64,000 nt of DNA from Mytilisepta virgata (GCA_028015205.1 CM051520.1:12186501-12250500), one strand, 5' to 3'; counted from the stretch's first letter, positions 1-10,500 are shown. Program-made: numbers and translations. The notes: generated by a model not told the origin, from the sequence alone.

Positions 1-141
1 CTGTGTATGCTAACAACCCTGTGAAAAATACACCGCATCGTGCCACAAATAACACAATCAATACTGTTAGATCAGGACCAAGCCCCTTTCAGAGAAACCA
101 AGCAATCATTCCCAAGTGGCTATTGCTGGGCGTTTTTTTGA

Positions 142-381
142 ACAGGGGTCTGTAATCAGGCACAATGTAGCCTAAAACATCAGTGTATCTACTGTGGAAA
201 GAAACACTGTTCTGTTACATGCAGAGAAGGGAAAACCAAGCCAGCAGCTGCCCCAAAACCCCCTCCCAACACAGTAAGGGTAAATAGCCTATGTAATTTT
301 TTAACAGATTATGATCAACTTTTGCGAGACTTTTTAATCGAGGGGTTTACATATGGTTTTGCGTTGCAATCAAGTTTTTAA
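142..381 (+). pseudogene. DIRS-type Gag-like zinc knuckle plus RT N-terminus (fragment)
   Basis: One frame runs from just after a stop at 139 to a TAA at 379-381. It opens with a cysteine/histidine cluster (TGVCNQAQC, then HQCIYCGKKHC and SVTC) of the kind at the end of the first ORF of DIRS-order retroelements. A basic, proline-rich linker follows, then DQLLRDFLIEGFTYGFAL, which resembles the start of DIRS reverse transcriptases. No start codon is visible; the element probably begins left of the window. The stop at 381 and frameshifts further on show that it is dead. The family call rests on motif order shared with the ORFs that follow. Confidence 0.6.
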
Positions 382-484
382 GTCGGATTTTAAAGTTCAC
401 AGAAATCATAAAAGTACACTTGAACATTGTGTTGTGGTTGATGGAAATATAGAGAAGGAGGCAAATAAGGGTAGAATACGTGGT

Positions 485-801
485 CCATTTGACGGCCCCC
501 TCTGGAAAACTTTGTTGTTTCCCCGCTGGGTTTAGTGAATAAGAAAGAGAAGGGCCAATTTCGTTTGATTCACGATTTATCATATCCTCGTGGTAATTCG
601 GTAAATTCGTGTATTCCCCCTGAATTTTGTACAGTCGAATATCAGAATATTGAAACGATGATAGATCTTGTTCAGTTGTACGGTCATTCGTGTCTCATGA
701 GTAAAGCTGATATTCAAGACGCATTTCTTTTAATACCAATTTATGGAATTGAGATAGATTCAGTTGAGATGATAGCTAGATTACCACAGGATAAAATTTA
801 A
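485..801 (+). pseudogene. DIRS-order reverse transcriptase, fingers/palm (internally deleted)
   Basis: After a frameshift near 490 the frame reads through VVSPLGLVNKKEKGQFRLIH, the fingers motif of DIRS reverse transcriptases, then a first palm motif (MSKADIQDAFLLIPI). The sequence then jumps to EIDSVEMIARLPQDKI, which belongs after the catalytic YxDD region. The YxDD segment is therefore missing, probably by internal deletion around 745. A polymerase of this family copies RNA into DNA in the element's replication; this copy cannot. It lies between the zinc knuckle fragment and the thumb/RNase H fragments in the correct order. Confidence 0.75.
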
Positions 802-813
802 AAAAAATTAGGT

Positions 814-1011
814 TTGCTGTCCACATACAGGTCAAAGAAGATCTCTCTGCAAGAACTACAATCTTTATTAGGGTTATTAAATTTTGCATGTGGAGTGATC
901 ATTCCTGGTAGGGCATTTTTACGCAGACTTTTTGATTTGACAATCGGCCACATTTGTCCCCACTATAAAATCACTTTGAATTCAGATTCCAGGTTGGATT
1001 TCAAGTTATGA
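814..1011 (+). pseudogene. DIRS-order RT thumb / connection fragment
   Basis: The 65-residue frame contains LQELQSLLGLLNFACGVIIP followed by GRAFLRRLFDLT, a highly characteristic stretch between reverse transcriptase and RNase H in DIRS-order and related elements. It follows the preceding RT fragment after a stop and an A-run at 801-808, and is followed by further stops before the RNase H fragment. It is a continuation of the same decayed polyprotein, not a separate gene. Confidence 0.75.
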
Positions 1012-1093
1012 CACAATTTTGTTTTGAATTACAATAGTAAATCCTGCTTTTTGTTCAGAGATTGGATTTCTTCGGGTGTTATAAAATTATTTT

Positions 1094-1420
1094 ATGATTC
1101 TGCTGGTGTCTATGGGGGGATATTCTGCTGTGCTAGAAAATAACTGGTTTGCTGGTGAATTGCCTTCTGAAATGAAAAAAAGTCATATAGCTATTAAAGA
1201 GCTTTTCCCAATTGTATTAGCTGTTGACATTTGGGGGTCTCTGCTAGCAAATCATAGAATTTTATTTTTAACAGACAATGCAGCAGTAGCAGATATTATA
1301 AACAAAACTTCTTCAAAGGATAGGATTATCATGAAACTTGTTCGCAGTTTTGGCTGCTTTATACAAAAACATTCATTTCAGGTAAAAAAATATAGCCGGG
1401 AAATCAAACGTGGTTTGTGA
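1094..1420 (+). pseudogene. DIRS-order RNase H fragment
   Basis: The 108-residue frame has GGYSAVLENNWFAGELP near its start, then SHIAIKELFPIVLAVDIWG and FLTDNAAVADIINKTSSKD. These match the RNase H domain of DIRS-order elements, with the acidic E and D residues expected in the active site. The last part (FQVKKYSREIKRGL) is where the usual basic segment before the next domain lies, and it ends in a stop. It sits in the correct order between RT and tyrosine recombinase. Confidence 0.75.
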
Positions 1421-1453
1421 CCTGCTATTTCGTTTTTCATTTCATTTTGCTCC

Positions 1454-2157
1454 TTGGTTAAATTCATCACCGGTTACAGTTCCAACTCACCTTTTGACGG
1501 TTTGACAAGAGATCTTGTCACTGCTTCACTCTCAGCCGCCACAGTTTCATCATATTCCAGAATTTGGAACAATTATGTAAAATTCTGCAATGCTTATTTT
1601 GCTGGTGTGCAAATATTTCCATCTACCCATATTCTGATTTCAAATTTTATTTTATATTTGTTTATGAAAAATTACTAGCCATCTACTATAGCCAGTCATA
1701 TTTCTGCAATCAGTTTTTTTTTCACAAAACCAATTTTTTACCAGATCCTACCAACTCATTTTTCATCCGCTTGCTGAAGTTGATACAAGCTCTTCCTCCA
1801 GTTGTTAGTAATTACTATAATAAAATTCTTTTGCAAGCAATGATGACCTTAGCCTACTATTGCTTCTTGCGAATTGGTGAAATTGCTGTGCAAATTGACA
1901 AAAACATTAGCAAGGTTCTTCAAATTGAAGATATTAAGTTTGACAGTTCAAATAGTAATGTTGTGTTTATGGCAGTGACATTGACATATTATAAACATAG
2001 TGATCTGAAACCTAAAAAATTATGTCTGTCCAGTGATAACGATAATATCTTGTGCCCAGTTTCAGAAGTTTCGAAATACTTGACTATAAGGCAAAGGTGT
2101 AAGGGCTTGGATTCAACTCTATATAAAGCCATATTGTGTCTTTGGCTAACTGGTTAG
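1454..2157 (+). pseudogene. DIRS-order tyrosine recombinase (frameshifted)
   Basis: Two overlapping frames make up most of a tyrosine recombinase, with a shift near 1600-1680. The first gives LTRDLVTASLSAATVSSYSR, the N-terminal SAM-like DNA-binding region. The second gives FFHKTNFLPDPTNSFFIRLL and TLAYYCFLRIGEIAV, the box A segment with its catalytic arginine, then LTYYKHSD and CPVSEVSKYLTIRQ. DIRS-order elements use this enzyme instead of a DDE integrase to insert circular cDNA. The frame breaks at about 2135 where foreign sequence enters; the C-terminal end reappears at 2510. Confidence 0.8.
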
Positions 2158-2369
2158 GGGTTCAATCCCCAAAACCAAATCAGTCTCAATCACCAAAATC
2201 AAAGATAAAAAGAAAAAATACAGATGAGACTGTTCAAAATGTTAAGCCAAAGAAGTTTTGTAAAGTTGTGAACCAAGATTGCTTTGATTGGTATAAGGAA
2301 GACCCAAAAGGTCTTTGGCACTGTGAATATATGATTTGGATCTACTTTTATTTATATATATGCCATTGA
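2136..2369 (+). pseudogene. Insert within recombinase ORF; possible zinc-finger (hAT/TTF-like) N-terminus
   Basis: This interrupts the tyrosine recombinase. It reads NQSQSPKSKIKRKNTDE, basic and disordered, then DCFDWYKEDPKGLWHCEY, which loosely resembles the N-terminal BED/TTF-type zinc finger of hAT-derived proteins, though the second cysteine pair is not seen. The junction with the recombinase contains tRNA-like promoter boxes (TGGCTAACTGG, GGTTCAATCCC). The zinc-finger reading is weak. Confidence 0.3.
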
Positions 2370-2509
2370 AAACAGGCACACAGAAAAAGCGCAACCGATA
2401 CGATGAATTAAAGCCCACTTCTCCAGAAAAATGACCACTTCTCCCTAATCCATCCTGGAAAGAGAAGTCACTTCTCCCTCTTCAAAATCCTAGATTAGGC
2501 CCTGATAAA

Positions 2510-2614
2510 GGTCGCAGTTTCAGGATTAGAGGGGTACCATCGGCAATAATTCAACAAATGGGTAGATGGAAATCTAACTCTGTTCACAATTATATACGGT
2601 TGCATAATTTTTAA
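2510..2614 (+). pseudogene. C-terminal end of the DIRS-order tyrosine recombinase
   Basis: The frame ends at a TAA and contains GRSFRIRGVPSAIIQQMGRW followed by KSNSVHNYIRLHNF. This matches the conserved end of DIRS recombinases: the box B region (here RSFR where HxxR is expected) and the nucleophilic tyrosine in HNYIR. It completes the recombinase broken at 2135. The substituted histidine would impair catalysis even without the frameshifts. Confidence 0.75.
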
Positions 2615-2619
2615 TACTG

Positions 2620-2930
2620 TAGAGGTCAACATGGCTTGATCTACCTTTTCAACAGCAGTCAGTTCACAAAGTAATCTGTCTTTAATGTGGACGTCAACAT
2701 GGCTTGCTCTGCCTCATTAATAATTTTGAACAATGGATCTCTGCATCCTGCCATTTTTGTTTGATATGTTCTTTTATAAAATTAGGTATTTTTAGTTTTT
2801 AGAATTTTGCACACTAGTGCAGCCTTGTATTCAAATTTTGAATGTAGCTGTCCAAATATCTTGCTCTGTATGTTCTTAATTTTCTTTTTAGTATATTGGT
2901 GAAGAGGCCAACATGGCTTGTTCTTCATTC
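2620..2930 (+). repeat. Three dispersed CAACATGGCTTG direct repeats
   Basis: The motif TCAACATGGCTTG or CCAACATGGCTTG occurs at about 2627, 2694 and 2907, each followed by a T/C-rich stretch. The spacing is irregular (about 67 and 213 bp). They lie just after the recombinase end and may be internal repeats of the DIRS-type element's 3' region. No coding is seen. Confidence 0.45.
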
Positions 2931-3036
2931 GTAACAAAATTGTGTTCCTGTTTAAATGTCTGGCTTTGCTCTTTACAAATTTATGTCCATCCATGGAGTC
3001 CTCGGTTGGGGATCCCCAAACCCCTTTTTGGGATAC

Positions 3037-3245
3037 GTGCATTTTTTATGACCCACCTTTGCATTTTATCTTGTCATTTATTCAGTGTTTTGATATTTCA
3101 TTATGTAACATTTTCACACATAATATACTTTTTGAATAAATGACTTTTCTCTCAAATATTGGGTCTATATTAATGCAAACTAAGCTTAGACTCTATGGTA
3201 TGATTTTGTTGTCGCTGTGAATCTTGGCTGACAAAAATGCATTTT
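3037..3245 (+). repeat. Direct repeat, copy 1 (probable retroelement terminal repeat)
   Basis: About 200 bp nearly identical to 3711-3905, sharing CCACCTTTGCATTTTATCTT, ATTTTCACACATAATAT and AATCTTGGCTGACAAAAA. The two copies are about 670 bp apart. DIRS-order elements of the Ngaro type carry split direct repeats at their 3' side, so these may be the terminal repeats of the element above. That is an inference. Confidence 0.6.
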
Positions 3246-3710
3246 TTGGAAATAGGTTTTGGGCTGCAAATTCCCCGTAAATTTTGGTTATATAAGAATT
3301 ATTTCCAGACTAACCCAAGGTCAAGATTAGAATGTTTTCTGCAAGAGAATGTACATACATCATTTTGATTGGTCAAAAGTTAATTAAGATGTGGGGTTAT
3401 CGCATTACACGCTACGAGTGCTTGCGGTCAGTCGACAGGAAAATTTCTATCAGGGACGACATATTTAATTTGGTAAATTTGGAGATTTTTAAATTCCCAT
3501 CCACTTACCGCCCTTTGTGTTATATTTTAAATTTAATGTTTTTTTTTCTTTCCATACATGTACATGTGTAATATAATTATGCTTTACAATAATTTGTTTT
3601 TTCATAGTTTATATGTGCATGTTCAGTGAACACTTCACTTTATTTTGTCTTGTCATTGGTTTATGTTGTTATGAAATTACAAATTGTATTCAAATAGTCT
3701 TCATAAAGGG

Positions 3711-3905
3711 CACTTTTTATGCCCCACCTTTGCATTTTATCTTGTCTTTTATTCAGTGTTTTGATATTTCATTATGTAACATTTTCACACATAATATGCT
3801 TTTTGAATAAATGACTTTTCTCTCAAATATTGGGTCTATATTAATGCATACTAAGCTCAGGTTCTGTTGCCACTTGGAATCTTGGCTGACAAAAAGTGAT
3901 TTTTT
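3711..3905 (+). repeat. Direct repeat, copy 2 (partner of 3037-3245)
   Basis: The second copy of the repeat at 3037-3245, in the same orientation with a handful of substitutions. The unique sequence between the copies (3250-3705) shows no credible gene. Confidence 0.6.
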
Positions 3906-3909
3906 TCAC

Positions 3910-4980
3910 GCGATCATAATTCGCTTTGAAAGGTTGGCAGAACAAATTAAAAGTTCTTCATTTTGTTAGAAACTTTATCCTTCTTAAATTGAAAATCTAT
4001 CGCCAATACACTGGAATTCCATACCGGCGATGACATATATCTGTATCCCCATAACAGAATCGCGATGAAACCAATCATAATTGTTCTTAAAATAACAATC
4101 CAAAGATACTATTATTAGATATAGTAAATTTATACTATGCTGTATACGACGCATTTAATGTATTCATGAGAACGAGAAAAATAGATGAATTGACCCACGG
4201 TCGGTAAGTGTAGCATATCGATGAATGAAACACTAAAAAAACAATCCAAAAGGTTGAAGAGCAAATTCAAAAATACCAGAATGGCAAACAGGAATAAAGC
4301 CAAAATCATCTAAGAACAGAAAATACATGAAAATTATGTTCATTCAGTTGCATAATTGTTTCTAATTAGTCAAATTTTGAAATAATGTTTGCCTCAGGAA
4401 CTGATGGATAACCAAATAAACTATGCAGTATCCATCTAAGAGTTTCTCCGAAGTTTTTGCCATTTTAATAAGTTCTGATTGAAGCTATCCCAGCAACCTG
4501 TAATACATTAACCAAGAATTTCAAGTGAACGCTACAGTATCACCATTTGTTCCTCACCGAGGTAGTAACTGTTGGTTTCTAATGTTTTGTCACTGCTTTC
4601 CCTTGTTCATTTCCATTTGATCTGAACAAAATTCCTGAAAGTTTGTAATTTTTTTCATTACTATTTATGTTGTGATAGTATTCTTATCTTTGAGTTCTGT
4701 CGGCGTTTCCTTCTGTAGTAACATTTCAAAACAAATAATTCCTGTAATAAGTAATATGATGTTTGCTGAATTTGGTTTATTCTTATAGTTTCTGTTCCAA
4801 GAATCACGCTTTAAGTGAAAGTGGTGAATTTACCAATTTCTACCGTTTTCATATCTAAAATAGATTTTTTTTTATCTATCTTCGTTTGGTTTTCTGTACT
4901 TCCTAGTGAATGACATTGTCGTTATACATCATTATATCTTTTTAATATGCCACTAAGCTAAGTACATGCAGAAATAATTG
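3910..4980. other. AT-rich non-coding stretch
   Basis: No ORF of note, no tandem repeat and no recognisable element. Simple A and T runs only. Confidence 0.6.
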
Positions 4981-4984
4981 TAGA

Positions 4985-5165
4985 ATAACAAAGAAGAAGA
5001 GGAAAACTAAACCTTGGTTTACAAATGATTTACATGATCTTAAAACATCCTATAGTAAACTTGTAGCCTTTAGACCTTTTGATAATGAGCTATGCCAAAA
5101 ATGTTTTAATCTAAGTAAAAAATGATATAATAAGGAAGGAAAGGCGGCGAAAGTACTTTAAATCC
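4985..5165 (+). pseudogene. LINE fragment 1 (endonuclease-RT linker)
   Basis: Reads KKKRKTKPWFTNDLHDLKTS and then YSKLVAFRPFDNELC, a basic motif with PWF that sits between the endonuclease and reverse transcriptase domains of CR1/Jockey-type LINEs. It ends where a 167-bp-unit repeat element has inserted (5180-5981). The LINE resumes at about 5990 in the same orientation. Confidence 0.6.
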
Positions 5166-5179
5166 ATAATTATCTAGAT

Positions 5180-5981
5180 GTACTGTGAGCAAAGCTCACA
5201 AAGGATACCCCCCGCTTTGCCTTGCCCAGGGTAAAGTTTCATAAGATATTGTGATATCGGAAAGCAAAGATTTTTCTTCATCCATATCTTTGGATGATGT
5301 ACTTCCTTTCTGTAAAGTTTCGTTTAAATCCATTGAGCGGTCTAGGAGGAGTTGCGCTTACGAGGTTCATAAATAATGTATAAGCCAAAAAAAAAAAAAA
5401 AAAAAAAAAAATAGAAGTCAAATTATCTCCCTTGTGTGATATCGGAAAGCAAAGATTTTTCTTCATGCACATCTTTGGATGATGTACTTCCTTTCTGTAA
5501 AGTTTCGTTGAAATCCATTGAGCGGTCTAGGGTGAGTTGCGCTTACGATGTTCATATATAATGTATAAGCCAAAAAAAAATAGAAGTCCAATTATCTCCC
5601 TTGTGTGATATCGGAAAGCAAAGATTTTTCTTCATGCACATCTTTGGATGATGTAATTCCTTTCTGTAAAGTTTCGTTGAAATCCATTGAGCGGTCTAGG
5701 AGGAGTTGCGCTTACGAGGTTCATATATAATGTATAAGCCAAAAAAATAGAAGTCCAATTATCTCCCTTGTGTGATATCGGAAAGCAAGATTTTTCTTCA
5801 TGCACATCTTTGGATGATGTACTTCCTTTCTGTAAAGTTTCGTTGAAATCCATTAAGCGGTCTAGGATGAGTTGCGCTTACAAGATATATGGACAGACGG
5901 ACAGACAGACAGACAGACGGACAGACGGACAGACAGACAGACGGACGGACAAGGTGATGTTTGTTTGCGGGGGGTATAATA
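5180..5981 (+). mobile_element. Element with ~167-bp tandem core and GACG-rich tail, inserted in LINE
   Basis: Four units start at about 5251, 5436, 5605 and 5772, marked by GTGATATCGGAAAGCAA. The spacings are about 185, 169 and 167 bp, the first widened by a run of about 30 A. The left end has the palindrome GTGAGCAAAGCTCAC and GGATACCCCCCGC; the right end has a GACA/GACG-rich tract (5893-5950) and GCGGGGGGTATAAT, an inverted match of the left motif. It splits a LINE, so it is a later insertion. It encodes nothing; the overlapping ORFs only read the repeat. Confidence 0.7.
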
Positions 5982-5989
5982 AAACATAT

Positions 5990-6225
5990 ACTGCAGGATA
6001 ACCCCAAAGAATTTTGGAATCTTATAAACTCCCTAAAATTCAGTGAATCATCTAATGATAGGCCCCTGTTGATCCTAAATCTTTTCTAACCCATTTTATG
6101 GAATTGAACCAAGTTTCTAGCGAATAGATGACCCAAAATAACCACTTTATTGATATTCTACGCAATGCAAAGATACCTGCTGGCATTGATTTATTTGATA
6201 GTCCAATATCAAATAAAGAAATAAT
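5990..6225 (+). pseudogene. LINE fragment 2 (pre-RT region)
   Basis: One frame gives NPKEFWNLINSLKFSE, a second VDPKSFLTHFMELNQVSSE, and a third FIDILRNAKIPAGIDLFDSP. This is typical of the segment just before the reverse transcriptase of CR1/Jockey-type LINEs, broken by frameshifts. It continues from 4985-5165 across one insertion and into 6515-6905 across another. Confidence 0.65.
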
Positions 6226-6514
6226 GTGACGGGTGTCGTTAAAGGGGCAGAACATACTTACCCTTCCGGAGCACCTGATGTCACTCTCGGTTTTAAATGG
6301 GAGTTCACATTGCTAGTGCTTTACTTTCGGTGCCGTCTTATTCTAGTTTTTTTAGTTCATTATACGTTTTTTATTCTTTTAGTTATACTTGTATTCTTGT
6401 GGTGTTTGTTGTGTTCCATTTTCCTGACTTTGTCTTTTCCTTGGATTCTGAATTTGTTGACTTTTTCCACTGTTTTGTCGCTTCGGTATTCTCTTGCCGA
6501 TATATAACCAAAGC
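6226..6514 (+). mobile_element. SINE-like element, copy 1
   Basis: Carries the core CTTACCCTTCCGGAGCACCT, followed by a T-rich half that ends near GATATATAACC. Related copies lie at about 39.1, 55.6, 55.9 and 58.5-58.8 kb in this window. It interrupts the LINE (fragment 2 before, fragment 3 after), which fixes it as a mobile insertion. The 93- and 82-residue ORFs across it are T-rich artefacts. Confidence 0.65.
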
Positions 6515-6905
6515 TTGTTATAAGTTGAAAAATAACAAGAGCTGAGGCCAGGATAGTATTTCGAATGAAATGCTCAAGTATGGACAATTTACTCTTTTCT
6601 TGTATACTAGAATCTGGTATATATCCAAGTAGCTGTTCAAGGGGTATAATTATGCCTATTTTTAAGAATGTAGATAATATATAACCATATAAATACAGAG
6701 GCATAACAATTACTAGTTGGATGGGTAAACTTTTTAATTCCATTTTGAATAGTAAACTTGAAGAATTTCTCAATCCAAACAATTTAATATCGGAAGAACA
6801 AATAGGATTATTTAGAGCAGGGTGCAGAACCTCTGATTATATATTCAAATTTAAAACTGTTATTGATACATATTTGAATAAGTCAAAGAAGCTTTATTAA
6901 TGTTT
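6515..6905 (+). pseudogene. LINE fragment 3 (reverse transcriptase fingers/palm)
   Basis: Reads ACYKLKNNKS, then SISNEMLKYGQ, then a long conserved stretch with YRGITITSWMGKLFNSILN, LISEEQIGLFRAGCRTSDYI and YLNKSKKLY. These are the reverse transcriptase blocks before the catalytic FADD box of CR1/Jockey-type LINEs. At least four stops or shifts are present (for example at 6540 and 6683). The FADD segment is missing: sequence after 6920 jumps to the post-catalytic region. Confidence 0.8.
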
Positions 6906-7039
6906 TATAGATTTATCAGTGAGACCAAAGAGGGTCTCCAAAACTGTATGAATAAAGTTTCTCAAAATTGAAAAGAATGGGGACTAGAAATCTAAGGGAA
7001 TGGTTTTTAACAAAGGTGGTAAAATAGCTAATGAAAAAT

Positions 7040-7346
7040 CAATAAAAATGAAGTAGAAGTGGCTCGAAGTTTTAAATATCTTGGAATGTTGCTCACTATT
7101 AATGGTTACTTAAAGCATGCCTTAAATGACCTCTGCAATCGAGGCCAAAAGGCATTCTTTAAACTCACTAGTACGTTCAAAAATATGTCATGTGACCATG
7201 AGAAATTTATTTATATCTTTGATCACACAGTAAAATCAGTCCTTTTATATGGGCCAGAAATAACTGAGGTGTATAAAAATATTTCAGATAATAGAGAAGT
7301 AATTTATTTTAAAATATTTATGAGAATATTCCTATTGAGAAAGTGA
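7040..7346 (+). pseudogene. LINE fragment 4 (RT thumb and downstream)
   Basis: Reads VARSFKYLGMLLTINGYLKH, the motif after the catalytic palm in CR1/Jockey RTs, then LCNRGQKAFFKLTSTFKNMS and TVKSVLLYGPEI. It is in the same orientation as fragments 1-3. It is followed at 7388 by insertion of a 166-bp-unit element; the LINE tail resumes at 9512. Confidence 0.75.
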
Positions 7347-7387
7347 ATCTCAGCATGTTTATGCACATATTATGTGTAAATAGAACT

Positions 7388-9511
7388 ACAGGCTCTCAAG
7401 AGCCTGTATCGCTCACCTGGATTTAACTTTTCACCTTGAGCAGACCTAAAAATTTAAGTGTTGCAGTCAATTTGGCTGGTTTTTCTATAGGATTCTATGT
7501 TAAACTAATTTCAGCTGTGACAGTCCAGGTCAACGGATACATGTCTAAAAGAGAACCATCTAAGGACCATTTCTGCTAAGTCTTGTTCCAACTGGCTAAG
7601 CGGTTTCAGACAAGAAGATTTTTAAATGAATTTTCCTATAGGGTCCAATATTTAACAAAGTTCGGTGTGGCAGCCATCTTGGTTGACAATCCGGGTGATC
7701 GGACAAATTTCTGAAAGAGGACCTCCTAAGGACCAATGCTGCCAAGTCTGGCTCCAATATGTCAAGTGGTTTCAGACAAGAAGATTTTTCAATGAATTTT
7801 TCCATAGGGCCCTATGTTAAACTAAGTTCGGGTGTGGCGGCCATCTTGGTTGACAGTCTGGGTCATCGCACAAAATTCTGAAAGAGGACCATCTTATGAC
7901 CATTGCTACCAAGTTTAATTCCAATTGGCTTAGTGGTTTCAGACGAGAAGATTTTTGAGTGAATTTCCCATAGGGCCCTATGTTAAACTAAGTTCTACTG
8001 AGGCGGCCATCTTGGTTCACAGTCCACGAAATCACATTTCTGAAAAAGGACCTCCTAAGGACCAATGCCACCAAGTCCTGCTCCAATATGTCAAGTGGTT
8101 TCAGACAAGAAGATTTTTCAATGAATTTTTCTATAGGGCCCTATGTTAAACTAAGTTCGGTTGTGGTGGCCATCTTGGTTGACAGTTCGGGTCATCGCAC
8201 AAACTTCTGAAAGAGGACCATCGAAGGACCATTGCTACCAAGTCTAATTCTAATTGGCTTAGTGGTTTCAGACGAGAAGATTTTTGAGTGAATTTCCAAT
8301 AGGGTCCTATATTAAACTAAGTTCTGCTGTGCCAGCCATCTTGGTTCACAGTCCACGAAATCAGACACATTTCTGAAAAAGGACCTCCTAAGGACCAATG
8401 CCGCCAAGTCCTGCTCCAATATGTCAAGTGGTTTCACACAAGAAGATTTTTCAATGAATTTTCCTATAGGGCCCTATGTTAAACTAAGTTCGGTTGTGGC
8501 GGCCATCTTTGTTGACAGTCCGGTTCATCGGACACACCTCTGTAAGAAGACCATCTAAGGACCATTCCTGCCAAGTCTGGTTCCAATTGGTCAAGTGGTT
8601 TAAGACAACAAGATTTTTCAATGAATTTTCCCATAGGGCCCTATGTTAAACTAAGTTCGGCTGTGGCGGCCATCTTGGTTAACAGTCCGGGTCATTGGAC
8701 AAATTTCTGAAAGAGAACATCCTAAGAACTATTTCTGCCAACTTTGGTTCCAACTGGCCTTATAGTTTCATATAAGAAGATTTTTTAAAGTCACCCCCCC
8801 TTTTTTTCTATTTTTAGTAACAGCAGCCATCTCGGTTGGAAGTCGGGGATGCCAGACATAATTTTGGAAGGGGGCCACCCAAGGACCATTCCACCAAAGT
8901 TTGGTCTCAATTGGCCCAATGGTTTGAGAGGAAAAGATCTTTAAAGGTAAGTTTACGCTGGATGCCGTCTTTAAAGGGCAAAAACTCCTATAAAGGGTCA
9001 ATCAATGATTTTGGTCATGTTGACTTATTTGTAGATCTTACTTTGTTGAACATTTTTGCTGTTTACAATTTGTCTTTATCTATAATAATATTCAAGATAA
9101 TAACCTAAAACTGCAAAATTTCCTTAAAATTAACAATTCAGGGGCAATAACCCAACAAAGGGTTGACCGAATCGTCTGAAAATTTCATGACAGGTAGATC
9201 TTGACCTGGTGAACATTTTTACCCTATGTCAGTTTTGCTCTAATTGCTTTAGTTTTTGAGATATAAGACAATAACTGCAGTTTACCCCTATGTTCTATTT
9301 TTAGCCATGTCGGCCATGTTGGTTGGCAGGCGAGATCATCGGACACATTTTTAAACTAGATACCATAATGATGCTTGTGGCCAAGTTTGGTTCAATTTGG
9401 CCCAGTAGTTTCAGAGGAGAAGATTTTTGTAAAAGTTAACGGACGACGACGGACGACGGACGCCAAGTGATGAGAAAAGTTCACTTGACCCTTTGGGTCA
9501 GGTGAGCTAAA
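7388..9511 (+). mobile_element. Non-autonomous element with 166-bp tandem core (GCTCACCTG ends), copy 1
   Basis: Left end: hairpin GGCTCTCAAGAGCC (7391-7404) and GCTCACCTG (7411-7419). Right end: hairpin TGACCCTTTGGGTCA (9486-9500) and CAGGTGAGC (9499-9507), followed by TAAAAA. The core has about eight units; the anchor CCATCTT occurs at 7674, 7841, 8007, 8170, 8336, 8503 and 8670, and degenerates by 8827, a period of about 166 bp. The tail has CGGACGACGG repeats. It splits a LINE, with AACTA possibly duplicated at the edges. The architecture (subterminal inverted motif, 3' hairpin, CTAA-like end, satellite core) recalls Helentron-derived HINEs; that family call is an inference. Confidence 0.75.
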
Positions 9512-9690
9512 AACTAGCAAAATAGTTCTTTATAGTGAACTTGGCAGATATAAATTTTATATTGATATAGTTTATAAATGATAAAATATTGGATGAGACT
9601 GGTTAGTTGTAATACAGCAGATAGATTGTTGATTCATGCACTAAATGATAATATTGAAATGGTAAAAAAAAAACATTTTTAGCTCGGTAA
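9512..9690 (+). pseudogene. LINE fragment 5 (C-terminal region)
   Basis: One frame reads MIKYWMRLVSCNTADRLLIH followed by ALNDNIEMV, typical of the region downstream of the RT in these LINEs. It is continuous with fragment 4 once the 7388-9511 insertion is ignored. It ends in an A-run near 9666. Confidence 0.65.
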
Positions 9691-10160
9691 ACCTCGCATT
9701 TTTACCCGTTTCTAAGGCTAGTACAAATAAATGTTATAGCGATTAATGGAGCATATGCATTTTCTACATATGGGTCATTTAGAAAAGTCTTTGATTAATG
9801 GTGGCAGCCATATTGTGCTACATACTAAGGCTAGAAAAAGTTTCGTTCGCCGGAAGTAAGTAAAGTAAGGGAAATAACTTGCTTCAATTATAATTTTAGA
9901 GTCAAAATCGTGATACCGCAAATGAGTTTCTGGAAAGGGCTAATATTGCTGTGCTCGCATCATTGGCCACGCCAACAGCATATTATTTTCTGACAATGTA
10001 CATATATTGTATATATACAGTGAATTTGAATAATAGAGGTACGTTGATATGGTTTATCAGCGATGAAAGCTGCATTGTACATGTAACTAAAAAGATTGCT
10101 AAATGTATAACTATCTTCCTCCCATTCTTCCACACGTCTCAACCCATTTGGTAAAACTTA
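9690..10160. other. Unassigned AT-rich stretch
   Basis: No credible coding. Short ORFs on both strands lack any motif and overlap each other. Confidence 0.5.
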
Positions 10161-10164
10161 TTTA

Positions 10165-10500
10165 ATTCCAACGGGGATTGAAAAGTCTCGTGCAATTTCC
10201 ACATCGCTATTCACGAATTTTACGTTTATCGGAACGATAAACTAGAGAAGTTCCGAAATGACTGTCATCTAAACAAATTGCGTAGCAATGGCATTTACGG
10301 TTTTTGTCGAAAATCAAAGGAGAAACAAATTTTCCTTCAATTTACTCGCGAGTTATATATTTTCTCCACCCTCGGTAGTTAAATTTTCGATTTCAACACT
10401 AAAGTTAATCTCGCGTGTTGAAAATCAAAACTTAACAATCGCGGGTGGAGAAATTCCATAACTCACTCGTACCGGAAGTACAATCTATATGTAACCCATT
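10165..10500. mobile_element. Foldback/MITE fragment, family F1 copy 1
   Basis: Contains TAAACTAGAGAAGTTCCGAA, then inverted segments around GAGTTATATATTTTCTCCAC and GGTGGAGAAATTCCATAACT. Related copies are at 34215-34310, 35625-35990 and 56735-57090. The inner parts pair with each other (TCTCCACCCTCGGTAGTTAA against TTAACAATCGCGGGTGGAGA). No protein. Confidence 0.65.

Noticed and set aside
2143..2165. tRNA gene
   Set aside because: A- and B-box-like words are nearly adjacent; no cloverleaf can form.
7596..9108. ORFs of 64-90 codons within the first 166-bp array
   Set aside because: They read satellite units on both strands.
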